DNA of 64,000 nt from Zopfochytrium polystomum (GCA_025765615.1 JAIVFJ010000037.1:344043-408042), one strand, 5' to 3'. Numbered from the stretch's first letter, positions 1-11,853 are shown. The notes: a model not told the origin generated them from the letters alone. A program made the numbers and translations.

Positions 1-905
1 CAATAACCGCCCGAGGCCAATTCTTCTCGCGATTCTTGGCCGGGAGTTTCAGCTCAACGACAACGGTAGAAGAAAAAATGCAGATATCTGTCCTGTCGTC
101 CTCGGAAATCACAATGTCCGCGGTTCCTTCATTGTTTTTTTTTTTTTGATTTGTAGGTCAGACGTTTTCAATCGAGGAAGGCAACTTTACCCACGGTTGC
201 CTGTGAATCTTGTGCCGAGCACTGTCGTTGTGAAAGCGTTCTTGTCCTCGCAAACGTCAAGGCAGTTCCAATCTAACAACTGAAGGTTGTCACGCAAGTT
301 GCGCGAGAGCGGCCTTTCGGTTCGCAGCTAACTTTTCGGGAATGCCCATATCATCGACACTCGCCCACACAAAAGGAGCAACTTCGTAATGGCGAGGTAG
401 ACTGTTCTCTTCCAATTGAAAAGATCTATTCGGTTGAATTGTGATATCTATACCATGTCGCCTCAGAAAATCGTCACAGTAGTCTGAGTCCACTCGGGAA
501 ATAGAAATGGATTGAGTGTCGTCTTTGATAGCACTTGCTGGTAAAATTGGCTTATCAGACAGCAGGACAAGCGAGCCAGAAACGGTCGTTAATTACATTG
601 TGCCAGCTTTCGCTGCTCAATCATCTTCAGTTCCATGGCAAGGAGAATGGCGTGGTGTTTCAGGAGGCTGCGCTGTTCCAGGAGCTGGTTGCGGTATCGT
701 TCGTCATCTTTATGTCGCTGAAGGATGAACGAATACCACTTGGCCGGGTCGTTCTGATAAAGCGCTTTTACGAAAGGCGACTCGGCATTCCACGCTGCCT
801 CCGGATCGGCAAGAGTGGCTTCGAGGGGCTCCATCTTTTCCGAAAGCACAGAGATCCGTGAGTCAAGCTTCTGTATTTCGCAGTCGATGCTGCGTATTTC
901 TTAGT
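1..905 (-). CDS. PD-(D/E)XK nuclease-fold protein, C-terminal part, runs off the left edge
   Basis: Three exons can be read on the minus strand: about 905-597, 537-195 and 130-1. The first intron (538-596, GTAATT...CAG) is clear. The second is inferred with a GTGGGT donor at 194. The first exon encodes a charged, probably coiled-coil segment. The last exon reads TADIVISEDD...VVVELKLP, which has the spacing of the D...(D/E)xK core of PD-(D/E)XK nucleases and of the fungal Crinkler-type or RecB-like domains built on that fold. The protein probably cuts or binds nucleic acid, but this is inferred from fold signatures only. The middle exon has a +1 frameshift near 290-296: the reading AALAQL continues as RDNLQLLDW only if one base is dropped. 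The N-terminal start was not found, although an acceptor-like site at about 905 suggests another exon upstream. It could be a pseudogene. Confidence 0.5.
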
Positions 906-2579
906 TGCTTGTTGCCTTCTCCCGTCCCGCCCTCGTTGTTTCCATTCTGTTCGGACTTGTCAGCTTTTGTTTTATTTTGTTTCCCTTTGTCGGATGATGT
1001 TTCGGACTCTACATAGACTTGTCAGCGCAGACATCGCTAAGTGCTGCTCTATTTGAATTTCTGGGTTTCTGCCCGAGTGCGAAACTTCTTTGGTTTGGTT
1101 TGGAGTGACGCCGTCCTTCGCGGATGAGACAGTGTTGGTTGAAGCCAGCGATGACGTCACCGCCAGGGATTTGTGGCACCTCCCAACGAGCGCACGCGGT
1201 CGCACCTGCCAAATCGGGGTTTTCAATTTTCCTCCAGCTCGATGAAGACTTTTTTGTGGCTTTGCTGTGATTCATGGTGGCTTTAGGGGTTTTTGCTCTC
1301 CCCTTTCCTTGCTGTGGAGAGTTTTGTGCGAGTGCGAAGAGAATGCGAGCAAGAGATCCAAGGACAGATGCGAGAAAGGCGAGAAGGCCTGTCCAATCAG
1401 CGCGCGGCCTCGTGGTGGAGTGTTTGCACCTCTTTCGCCCATTTTCGGGAACTTTTCTGCTGTGCACCGCGTGCGTTGTCAGGGCAAGATTCAGCGAGGC
1501 AAAAGCAGCAAGACCGCCGGCGAATAACCCTGGCGGCAGCAAAATTGAATTGTTCAGGAACAGGAAATTGAGAAAAAGAGAAAAATCTGCCGAGGGGCGG
1601 CACTCCAAGGGTTGCTCTGCTACCACTTTGCAACCAACATTCACCGTCAAGCCGATCCATAATCAGTCAGTCAATCAACCAGGCCATCAATCGATCAATC
1701 AATCGATTGATCAAGTCGTTCCATCAATTTAGGCAATCAATCAATCTCAGCCAGGCGGTGTTTTTGAATAGCATGCAGCCCAGCCATACCCGCACGTGCG
1801 GCGCCAACCACGGCTCGATGGAGTTTTCGCCATCTGCTCTGGCGCATGACGCAAAAACAGTTGGTCGGTGGCAAGTCATCTTCAGACCGAGCGACAGACA
1901 GACAGACATTGATTGAGACAGACAGGATCACTAATCCCAATAAAATCTCGTTTGATCCGGACCAGTCGAAAACAAATCAACAAAAATGAGGAGGATGAAA
2001 ACAAAAAACAAAAAGAAGATAAAAGTGAAGCAATAAATCAAACGACAAAATGGAAAAAATCCAGCGAATCTTATCGCACATGGAAGGAAACGAAGCAAAA
2101 TCAAAGAGAAACGGTTGATTTCACCCGCCAGAGCCGGCAGACAGACGGGCTTTTGGAGTTAGGGAAAGAGACAGAGAGACAGACTGATGTTCCATGAGTA
2201 CAGACACACTGACAGACAGACTGGCAGGGGTGAGCTGATTGATAAAAGATGAAGATGGGAGGACGAGGATGCGAAGGAGACAGAGCGAACAATGGTGATA
2301 GAGAGCGACAGAGGCTCAGGAGCAGAAGAGAGGAGGAGACAGACCAACGAACCGAACAGAAGAGAGAAACCCTTGACCACCCAATCCTTCCCTCGCGTCT
2401 TCGCTCCTCCTTCCTCGCTGGAGGCTTGCTACCCGACCCATCTCTCCTCCCCTTGCCCGCATCGACCCTGTCAGCCTACTACCAACAGCTGCCCCGGTTG
2501 CTCCAACCGGAACTGTCACCTAAACCAAAATCGCGAGTGAAAGTGCCCTTCTTCCCTCCTGACTAGCAAAGTTTGAACG
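906..2579. other. Intergenic region upstream of the GATA gene, with simple repeats
   Basis: No convincing gene is seen. The stretch at 1660-1760 is a run of imperfect ATCAAT/ATCGAT units. Tetranucleotide CAGA arrays lie at about 1891-1925 and 2130-2225. A TTGATAA site at 2239-2245 could be a GATA-factor binding site for autoregulation of the downstream gene, but this is speculative. Open frames on both strands around 1000-1650 have no recognisable domain. Confidence 0.5.
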
Positions 2580-4814
2580 ATGAACCGCCAACGGTATCCC
2601 CACGATTACGATGGAAGCTATTCCATCCAGCAGGAGCAGCGTAACCCGCAGAACCAGCAAAACGATCATGTCTCGTCGTTGCAACAAGCATGCGACTGCC
2701 CTCCTCCTTCTGTGCGGCCGGAATCATACCCTCGACCTCAGTTCCAGGCGCCGCTAGAGGAGCAACCGCTCCTACACAAGCACCAACCCCTTCACCACCA
2801 GGCTCACTTTCAGCTTCCAATGCAGCAGCATGTTCAGAGCCACCAGCAGCCGCTCTCTTGCGCAGCCCTGCCACCTTACCCCGTCAAACTCGAGCCGTTG
2901 GCAGTAACTCCCGCTCCTGCGGTTCAAAATCGCCCGCGGACTTCCCTATCGCCCTCGTCGGTGGCTCCGCAGAAACCCGTTGCGTCGTCGAGCAAGTCGT
3001 CGGCCTCACACGTGTGCGCCAACTGCTCTGCAACCTCTACCCCCCTCTGGCGTCGAGGTCCCAAGGGTGAAGTTATTTGCAATGCATGTGGTGAGTAATG
3101 GCTTTTTGGGGCTCCCTCACTGGAATAGAATCACGTCGTCCTTGGCCTCTGGCTGCTGCCCACCAATTGAGGCGCCCCCGAATGATCGGAAATTGCGACG
3201 CACGCGGTCACGTGTTCCCAATTTTCTCTTCGTTTCCTCCCGCCCACCCCCCGGAACGAAGCTAAAATACTGGACGACGTGTTCTATTTGCATTGCCCGC
3301 ATATCTGCAGTCGTCTAACGCTACCAATTTTTCATTCAAAAATGCTAGGTCTTTACATGAAGGCCCGAAACACGTACCGACCAACCTGGTTGAAAAAGAA
3401 GCGCACCGGTGTGTCCGCGCTCAAGCGCGACGACGCAATCGAGAAGCAGTTGTCTCTCCCATCAGCCAATGGTACAGCTTCTTTGCCCGCGCAGCACTTT
3501 GCGAACCAGCCGCTGTCTGTTGAACCAATTTCCACGAATGCGCCGGGTCCGGTCCTCGCCCCGAAGGTACCCGAGGTCCGCCCTCCTTTTCCGACACCTG
3601 CTCAAACCGCCAGTGGACCTTGCCTTCCACAAGAGTTGATTCCTGCCGAAGGTGGCCCGGCCGGAGTGAGCGAGGAGCCTGCCGGACAAGCTGCGTCAGG
3701 TCGCGATCAAATGTCGTGCACCAACTGTGGAACGACAGCCACTCCGCTTTGGCGAAGAAACGAGAAAGGCATGCCCATCTGTAACGCCTGTGGCCTGTAC
3801 TTCAAGCTGCATGGGGAGCGTCGTCCGGTCACAATGCAGCGAGCGGTTATCCGCCGCCGCAAGCGGGTTGTTGCACCACAAAAGTCGGAGCAGTTGGCGG
3901 TCGCACCGGATTTGGCTGGACACAACATCTCTTTTCCCGCAGTGGAAATAATGCCTGCTTCGCCCTCCGTCCCATCGCAGCAACTTGCCGCTGCACCGCT
4001 CCCACAGAGTGGTCCACGCTTCATTCCGCCCGCTCCTGGAACCCAGCAGATCCTGCCGGCCGTTGCTTCGAGCCCGGTCCGTGGCACAGCAGCCCTTACC
4101 GTAGAATGCTCACCGACCCCAGGCCAGTCTGCCCCTATGCAGTTCCCTGGTGGCAAGTCTCGCGAGGAAATACTGGCTGAGCTAAACGAACTCATCGCCT
4201 CACGCGAGCGTCTGCTTTCGGGCGGCTCCCCTGTGCTGGAGCCGTCACGGTTCCACCCATACGAGCGCCCGCCTGTTCCAACTGGGCCATTTGCACCTGC
4301 GCATGTGCGCAGATCGCCTGGGGCGGCAACTGCGATGGGCCGGTCTGGTATGCCCTCTCCTGCCGTTAGCAGCCACTCGCGCACAGTTAGCCCGCACCTT
4401 CCTCCGCCGCAGACAGCGCCAGTGGTTCCACCCCCGCGACAGCAGCCTGCCCCCGGCTTCCGCCTGCCGTCGATCCGCAATCTTATCGATGTCACTGAAG
4501 GCACCGTACACCAAACCCCTTTGCCCACGAGCCCGCATTCAGGATACGGCCAACTGCCACATCCGCACTACAGCGCAGCCACGTACACCGGCCACCCCCA
4601 TCCTCCCCCTCCACATGGTCCTCTTCCATTCGATAACGGGTCCGCCTCGCCGTCTCAAAACATGGGACAGCTGTCCCCCGCGCTCTCGTCGGTTACATCT
4701 TCCCCATCGTTGCACGGTGGGTCGAACGTGGGGTACAACTCCCCCGCCAGCGGAGGCAGGTCTCACTGCAACCTGATGACTTTGGCGGCGATCTCCTCTG
4801 CCTTTAGAGAGTGA
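2580..4814 (+). CDS. Double GATA-type zinc-finger transcription factor (Sre/Fep1/Urbs1-like)
   Basis: Two exons, 2580-3090 and 3349-4814, joined across a GTGAGT...CTAG intron, give 658 aa. The intron splits the first finger. Finger 1 is [14 protein letters not shown]...[18 protein letters not shown], and finger 2 is [14 protein letters not shown]...[12 protein letters not shown] followed by [17 protein letters not shown]. The KARN/RP tail of finger 1 and the LHG/RRRKRV tail of finger 2 are hallmarks of the fungal siderophore-repressor group (SreA, Fep1, Urbs1), which represses iron uptake genes. The N-terminus is Gln/Pro-rich. A short coiled coil ([17 protein letters not shown]) lies in the C-terminal half, followed by a Pro/Ser-rich tail. 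Unlike SreA and Fep1, the linker between fingers has only one Cys, so the four-Cys iron-sensing region is missing. The nuclear role and DNA binding are secure; the iron link is uncertain. Confidence 0.88.
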
Positions 4815-6291
4815 GAGTGGCCGAGACATGATCGTTTGATGCGTGCGACCATCTACTTTGTCAACCTTTTTTATGTGGATCGAAGGCACCTCGTTCCTTG
4901 TTCTCCTAATGCCGTTATGCCGCGACTTTCCTCCCCTCAATTGCCCATCGCGTCTTGTATCCCTTTATGTAGTTTTGTTGTATCCTTCAACCCACTGCCT
5001 CTGCAGCTTGGAGACCTGTCTCACCGAGACAGGTCCTTGTTGGCAGAGCGCAGTAAACTAATTCCTTTGAACTCTCTCCAGCTTCGCGCTTTTACCCCCT
5101 CTCCACTCTTCCGTCTCTTTGCGCTTGTTCGAGTCCTGTTCCCACTCTCTCCAGCGACTTGCGCTACCGTGCTCGTGGACTCACCCTGCCAGTTTCCAGT
5201 CGTCCTTTCGAACCAAGCAGCGGGCGTTCGCATCCTAGTTTTTTTTATCTTCAACTCTGTCCTTTACCTTTACTCCTTAGTTTTCCATTACTCCATTATT
5301 CCTTTTTTCCCCCCACTACTTCGTCCCTTTTTGTTCTTTTCTTTATCTTCCTTATGACTGTTGAAAGCAAAAACAAAAACGAGCGCATCCCCGTTAATTC
5401 CGTTATGCTTGCTCTCTTATTACTAAAGCGTTTCGGCCTGGTGCGCACGGAGTCTGCGCTGGGGTGGGAGGAGTCTCAGAATTCGCAACGGACAGCTTGC
5501 GAATTGCATTTCTTCTCGCTGCCGCCTGCGGCCTGCTATCCATCGCGAGTGTGAAGGAAGAAAAACAGCGACAAGCGCGCGAAGCCGGCGTGAATTAAGG
5601 CACATCAGGCAAAAAATCCCGATCTCTCAACACCAATCTTGTGCCAATCCACTGTTAATCGAGTGCCATAAAATCCTCTGCTTCTTAGTCAGAATCAAAG
5701 TGTGATCAACAATCCACATTTTCCCAACAGACGCACTCAAACCCCCGCACCGAGCAGAAAAGTTTGCGTCGCGTGCGCCACCTCAACAAGAAATTGTTCA
5801 GCTCAAAGCCAGGAACAAGCAAAGGTGGAAATGTCCCTTGTTGCCTGGAGGGCAACCCACTGCTGAGGATGGCAAAACAGCAAACAGAATGTCATGGGAA
5901 TCCGCACAGTAATATCAAAATTTCTTGATTTCACCCTCACGCACTCTTCGATATTTGTGGAATGTTCGCCAAATAAGTTAGTCGCACAACAAACAGCAGT
6001 CCATTTAAAGGTATTTTTACAGTATCTGTGGCCATATTCCAGCAACATCCCGAAAACTTTGTTTTCACTCCGCTAACTCAGAAATAAGTAAAACAATTGT
6101 TGGTTTTCTTCTTTCTGTAATGAACAACAAGTGCAAAACAAATGCGAAAAGCGCCGAGAACCAAGTTCTCCGGATATTGCTTTAAGTAGCAATTCAAAAA
6201 CAAAAAGCAACGCCCACCAGACAATGTGAAAAGCTTGAAAAGTGAGAGGCGCTGAGGCAGTTTCGCTGACACATTTGAAATTCTCAAAAAC
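4815..6291. other. Intergenic region, no gene seen
   Basis: This lies between the 3' ends of the convergent GATA and TIR-NB-ARC genes. It is pyrimidine-rich near 5220-5360 and AT-richer towards 6290. Short open frames lack domains or splice-supported continuity. Confidence 0.5.
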
Positions 6292-9200
6292 TCATCCCTT
6301 TGCGGTTGCGAGCGTGTCTTTGGCAGCTTTCAAGGATTCCTTGATCTTCACTGGGTCAGAATCTCCAGCACCAGTTTTGTCAATGATGGCCAAAGCTTCT
6401 TCAAGGTATTCAATCGCCTGCGTGAAGTTCTGCTCATTGAGGCTGATTTCTCCCATGACCCACAGAACCTCGGCAACGTCATCGTGAGTCCGAGTGTCAA
6501 ACACTTGAAGGTAGATTTCTAATGCTTCTTTGCAACACGAATTGGCTTGCCGGTAATTTCCAAGGGCGTTTTCAGCTTTGCCCAAACCCACTAACGTCTT
6601 CCCAACTGAGCCGTGCACTCGTGTCCCAAACACTTGAACTTTGACATCCAACGATTCTTTCATGTGCTGAAGAGCCTCATTGAAGAGGTGCTGAGCTAGC
6701 GCCACCTCCCCCAGGTTGCGTAGAGTAGATCCGATCTTGAAATGCACTCTTGTTTTATACACCGTCTGGCCGATCTCCAGACTCTCTTCAAAATAGCGAC
6801 GAGCCTCTTTAAGACGACCCATAGATAGAGCAACATATCCCATTCCCTCCAATGGGTGAGAGGACAATTCAGAGCACCTTCCATACAATTCATCAGCAAT
6901 CTGAAGACTCTCCTTATAATACTGAAGAGATTCTTCAAGTCTGCCCAGTTTCCGTGCAGTCGCCCCCATGTTGTTTAGTCTGGCTGACACACGATCATCT
7001 GCATTTTTGCCCAGCAATTCCAAGAGGGCATTGTACGATTCCTGGAAATACCGAAAAGACTGCTCATATTGGCCTTGTCGATGTGAAAGTGCTCCCATTC
7101 CATTTAATGTGTTTGACACGCTGGCATTGGCTCGAGTTCCATACACTGAGAGTTTTGAGCGAAGAGCCTCTTGGAAAATATCCATCGACTCCTTGTAAAG
7201 TCCAAGTTCCATTAATGAAACTGCAAGAGTGCTCAAAGCATCAGCTACAAAGGCATGCTCCCTTGTTCCAAGCAATTCTTCCGCCTTTTGAACAAGGAGC
7301 TCAAGTTTGCTTCTGCCACTATTCAACTTGGCAAAAGTATTGTCTATCATCGCATCCAAGTGGCATATTTGCAACCAAAGGACGGGCCAGACCTCCACTT
7401 GGGACTCTTTGCAATTTGCCAGAAAGTGAGAATGGTTTGCCATGCGAGCCTGCTGAGCAGAAAGGCTCAAACGCTCTCCATATCCCATAACATTCAAGTA
7501 AGCTTTGCATGCACAACCAAATGCCTGCGAGGTATCAACTGATGTGAGCTCCTTTGCCAAGTCTCGAATGATGGTCTGGTGGAGGCTGTGGACAGAATAG
7601 ATTCCATCAACTGACACTTGGCGTAATATTCCAACACTACTCAACCTCTTGAACACTAACAACACTAATAGTGATGAAAAGAAAGTTAGATTTTGAGACT
7701 TATGTGCTGGGTCAGAAATCGGTGAGAAAAAAGCTTACCATCCACCTTGTCACTCTCCCCACCAATGCACTTGACAATCTCTAATACACAAGCCTTGACT
7801 AGTTGGGACTGCAATTGGGACCCATCCAGCCATCCAATGCAAGCAAACAGCATAATCGCCATCCTCCCCTCAAGAGTCTTCTCCAATTCCTTCATGCTGA
7901 GCATCACCAGCTCCACCAAAGATTTCTGCTGAATGTTTTCTGGCTCAGCCAAAATCGTTTGGAGGTTCAACTCAATATCATCAAGATCTACCGACTTCAA
8001 GTCACAGTAAGAGACCAGCTGCTCAATCACAATGGGGTAGCCTCCAAGTTTCTTCAAGAATTCATCAAACACGGTTGATGAGGAGAGACCAGCAGTTAAG
8101 AGAGCAGGGCAACGCTCAAGAAGATATGCTTTCACAACTTCAAAAGTCCACAAATCAGCTTTCACAACTTGATATGACGCAGCCAAAGACCGATTCATCA
8201 CTGCTCTTGAAAATGCACCCCCAGGAACTCTCTCCATTCTGGTTGTGACAACAAAGTCGCCACAGAGCGTAGCATTTCCATCCAAAGATTCAAACAGCGT
8301 ATTGACAACCTCAAAATTGTCCACACTATCAAACACATAAAGGAGCCTGCCAGGTTTAGACAGCCGTGATCTGAAAGCTTCCAAAGTCTTGGCATAGTTT
8401 CTTGTGCCAAAAGCATCACGCAAGGCACCAACAGCATTGTCCAGAGTAGCACAGTTGATCCAAAAGATTCTCTCATACATCACAGTATTGGAAAACAAAT
8501 CTTCATCTGCATCAACATCCAATCGCTTCCGAGCAGTTGCATACTGAATGAACATCTGAGCCAGAGTTGACTTCCCAATGCCAGCAATCCCACTAACAAT
8601 GCAATGACCAGATAGAGCAAGGCCGCCCATCATCTGCTTCATCACAGCAACATCTGTATAATATCTAAAGAAAGGCTGTGGTACGCCAGCAAGTGACTGA
8701 TCTGAAAGCTGGGCAGGATAGAGCGCACTTAATATCTGATAAAACGCCATGTGGGGTGTCTTTGGATCCACAGGGATCATCTGACAGCTCTCAAGTGCTT
8801 GGGATGCTTGCTTGAGTCCATCGAATTTGGAGCCGCTTAGGTTCAACAAATTCTGCTTGTGAATGAAGAAAAAATCTGACTCATTCTGGTTGACAAAGTT
8901 ACGTCCATGCTCTTCTTGATGCGAATTTTACCTCAGCTTTAACACAAAGGGGGATCATAAGCTTCTTCAGTTGGACAGCAAACTCTATTTCTTTCAACAC
9001 ATTGTCTGGTTTCTGGGTTTTCAAAATGAGTTGTTAACATCATTACCTCGAAACAAAGGCAACTTACCCCATTCTCCAAGTTATCGATCATGATATCCCA
9101 CGATTTCTTGCTTAGCAACAAAATCACAGCATGAGACCCCCTCAAGCCAGTGAGGAATTCTTCTTCCCAGAGAGCGCCTTCCTTGATACACATTCTATCA

Positions 9201-9662
9201 AGGTATACTTTCATCCTGCCATCAAAGAAGCGGGAAGCAGTAGTCTCCAATCCAACATGCAGCGCAGTTGCGAGTTCAGATTGAACTTTGTCACTTGGGG
9301 AGCGATCGACCCGGTAAGAGATGAAGAAGTCATGCTCCAAGGAATGGTGCTTGCGGCAACCTTCCACCTTCTTTCGAAGCCCCTTATCATTAGCGGACAC
9401 GGCTGGATTAGTGGAGTCTTGAAGTCAGTGAAATAGAACAAATAAATAAATTCGTTAGGAGGACGCAAATAATCATGCAAATGAGGCAAAGATCATCGCT
9501 CTCACCTTTGCGGGTGCTTTCACGTGTGGCTGCAAACAAGTCAGAATCGCTGGCTGCTTCACGGGTGGGTTCGCTGCCGCGGGTGGCCGCTGACGATCGG
9601 AACAATTCCAAGTTTTTGAAGAAGCTAAATACTGAATCGCGCAATTTGAAGGCGGCGGGCCA
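6292..9662 (-). CDS. TIR-NB-ARC-TPR protein (NLR-like STAND receptor)
   Basis: Five exons join in phase: 9662-9506, 9417-9068, 9012-8932, 8885-7739 and 7664-6292. They give 1035 visible residues without an internal stop. Order: a polar N-terminus; a TIR domain (HDFFISYRV; YLDRMCIKEGALWEEEF; SHAVILLLSKKSW; then KEIEFAV and LMIPLCVKAE across two introns, with a Glu placed like the TIR NADase Glu); NB-ARC (P-loop GIAGIGKSTLA, Walker B LLYVFDSVD, VVTTR, and a winged-helix end with VHSLHQTIIRDL); then about seven 42-residue kinesin-light-chain-type TPRs. Known families of this layout are signal-sensing ATPases of immunity or non-self recognition in which TPRs sense and TIR acts. TIR-NLRs are rare in fungi. 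The true start was not found: an acceptor precedes 9662, and an ATG at 9685 is out of frame. The last intron's acceptor could also be at 7656. It acts presumably in the cytosol; the ligand is unknown. Confidence 0.85.
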
Positions 9663-10049
9663 CTGTAAGAGGGATCAGATTGCATGGGAGGTGAGGGGGA
9701 AGGCGGCGGGGGTCAGATCGGCATTTTCTGTGTAGATCTTCCAATTGATTCGAGCTGTCGGTCTGTCAGGATCGATGTCGTGCTCAGATCAACTTCAATC
9801 ACGGAGTTGGTGACGGCATGGAAGGAAGTGTGTGGAATGGGCAAGGATGCATATGCGCGCGGATCGAGGAAGGGAGTGTGCGGGGGCGGCGGAGCAAGCT
9901 TGACCGACCCACCCACCTTGCTGCCGCTGCCCTGGGCCTTGTCCATCGCTCTGGTCGTCGGATACCCTTCTTTCCTAATCGAAATATCCGTCGTTTTTCC
10001 GTTTCTTCTTTGTTTTGTGTCTGCGAAATAAGATTGCGCGTTTTTGCAT
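9663..10049. other. Upstream region of the TIR-NB-ARC gene, no clear gene
   Basis: It should contain the first exon and promoter of the TIR-NB-ARC-TPR gene. An open minus-strand frame (9713-9946) is rich in Pro/Ser but offers no donor site that would splice in frame, so I leave it unassigned. Confidence 0.3.
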
Positions 10050-10790
10050 CATCGGCCATCCAACGAGTGCCGTTGCTCCCGGCGTACACGGCTTCGACGT
10101 AGCTGGGCCGCGTGGTGGTGCCGTAGATCGGGGCGACCACGATGCTGGTGTTGGTCAGGTTGACGACGGCGGAGGCGGTGGGGATCGGCGTGCCGACCGC
10201 GCCGAGGTACAGCCCCGAGGCGTAACCGCAGGTCGCGTTTTCCCTTGTCCGAGAGGATGGGCGCCTCTTTCCACTTGTCGACCATGTCGGCATACGGTTG
10301 AAAGTCGGCGCGTACCTTCTCAAAGCCGGTCTTTCCGCGAGACTGAAGGTAGAGCGCGCCGCGTTGACGACGGTGATTGTGTGGATGAGCTCGATGGGGG
10401 CTACGTCGGGCCAGGCGGGGGCGTCTGTAACGGTCAGTGGGGAAGTGCGGCGTCGATACTCTCGCCGCATGTTGGTCCTGAGGGCCAGCTCGACGCGTAG
10501 TTGGTGGCCAGGTTAGGAAGCCCGTCCACCGCGGGGCCGAAGTGATCGACGCCGCAATTGCCGCTACGGCCGTAAAGACGATGGACTTGGCCAGAGCAAG
10601 GCGAGGACAAAGCGAAGGGAGAACTTTGGACCCGCTGCTGTGGCACTTTTCCTCTACTTATATTCAGTACGAGTGGTGTACTTGTTTGCGCCATCTGGAT
10701 TCTACGCGCGCTCACGTGTGCTTGACCATTTTTGGTGTCCCACGCGAAACTAGGCGCTGCCACAGCTGCGGATCGTACGGACTTCAAGAG
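10050..10790 (-). pseudogene. Fragmentary minus-strand coding region, possibly a secreted protein
   Basis: Protein-like stretches occur in all three minus frames and cannot be joined by obvious introns. One is a hydrophobic signal-peptide-like run (LALAKSIVFTAVAAIAAS, near 10540-10600). Others are APAWPDVAPIELIHTITVVN (near 10370-10430), FEKVRADFQPYADMVDKW (near 10265-10330) and GLYLGAVGTPIPTASAVVN followed by NTSIVVAPIYG and RPSYVEAVYAGSNGTRWM (10060-10220). Codon use is GC-rich, as in real genes of the window. Either several single-base indels broke one gene, or very short introns were missed. I do not recognise the family. Confidence 0.3.
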
Positions 10791-11071
10791 TTTGCAAAGG
10801 AACGAACAGTGGATAGAGTGGGCGAGGAGTCGCCGAGAAGAGGTGGAACGGAAAACCGCGCGGTGGAGCTCACGCGCGACAGGGGGTCATTCATTCGTGA
10901 ATTTATTCGTAAAGGGAGTAAAGGGAGAGGAAGTCCCGTTCAGTTGTCAATTGTCGAGGAGGGATTGTGCTTCGGCCTCTGCTTGAATTTCCCCATGGAC
11001 CGTCATTCATTCGTCGCAGCCACGGGCACTCTTCGACGCTTACGGCACTATTATTTTTGTGGACGACCGAA

Positions 11072-11335
11072 TCACCGATCGCTGTTCACACGTGCCCTCG
11101 ATAGATGAGACTCCATTTTCCTTGCATGTGTTCCGTCGTCGTTGAGGACTTCCATGACGTCAACATTTGATGGACGAGCGGGGCGGTTGTAGACGAGGGT
11201 GGCGTTGTAGAGCGGAAAACGGGCAAGAATGTTCTCCTCTCTATTTGTCTGAGGTGTCCACCCCACTCGCCGACGCTTCCACATGGAGCACACAGGGCAC
11301 TCATTCTTGGTCAACTTTTCGTGCCATGAATGCAC
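11072..11335 (-). pseudogene. Minus-strand coding fragment, family unknown
   Basis: The frame contains ILARFPLYNATLVYNR followed by RPSNVDVMEVLNDDGTHARKM. It resembles the RPSYVEAVYAGSNGTRWM part of the fragment at 10.05-10.22 kb in the order of RPS-V-V and (N/D)GT-x3-M residues, so the two may be remnants of the same gene family. There is no start codon, splice context or stop that would make it a complete gene. The alternative is a chance open frame. Confidence 0.25.
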
Positions 11336-11568
11336 CGACAGGTCGTTTAGAGAGCAACTACTGGCCGTACGGGCTTGTTAACAGCCTCAAAACAGCTTTC
11401 TTTCCCGCCCGCCTGGCGCGCCCGAAACCTTGACGGGGGCTTGCGTAGTGGGGTGAAGACAGGAAGCAACCTCGCATGGCTGTCCGCCCGTCCGTCCGTC
11501 TGTCTGTCTGTCTGTCCCTATTTGAAGTTTTTTGCGTGTGGATTCGTGTATCCGACAGAACATAGAGA

Positions 11569-11666
<98 letters not shown>

Positions 11667-11853
11667 GAGACAGCAGGCTGATGATGGCCCCCCGCTGGGT
11701 GCCACCCGTTGTAAACCCACTCGCTGCCCTGTTCTTTTTCTTTTTTATCTCTCCCCATCAGCAACGCCCCCTCCCCACCCCACCCAAGTTCTCACCCTTT
11801 TCCGCTCCCCCTTTCCTCTCCCTCTCTCCCTCCGCCAGCAGCAGGTAGGTACT
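11336..11853. other. Promoter and leader region of LRR paralogue 1
   Basis: It contains a GTCT/CAGA array (about 11497-11517), a long (GA)n microsatellite and a pyrimidine-rich leader directly before the start codon at 11854. No gene is seen. Frames through the microsatellite are artefacts. Confidence 0.5.
11572..11661. repeat. (GA)n microsatellite
   Basis: An uninterrupted GA dinucleotide run of about 90 bp, some 190 bp upstream of the LRR paralogue 1 start. Similar GA tracts precede LRR paralogue 2 and the kelch gene. Confidence 0.95.

Noticed and set aside
1009..1650. A 213-codon minus-strand frame upstream of the GATA gene
   Set aside because: No domain, and it overlaps equally long plus frames. 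It could supply an N-terminal exon of the edge nuclease gene, but no splice path was convincing.
1660..1760. Possible CRISPR-like or telomeric array
   Set aside because: The ATCAAT units are irregular and contiguous, with no spacers, in a eukaryotic promoter context.
3279..3348. Alternative start of the GATA factor in the intron (ATG at 3342)
   Set aside because: It would remove the Cys residues of finger 1. The spliced form gives two complete fingers.
11358..11764. Minus-strand frames full of Ser-Leu repeats
   Set aside because: They are the translation of the (GA)n microsatellite.
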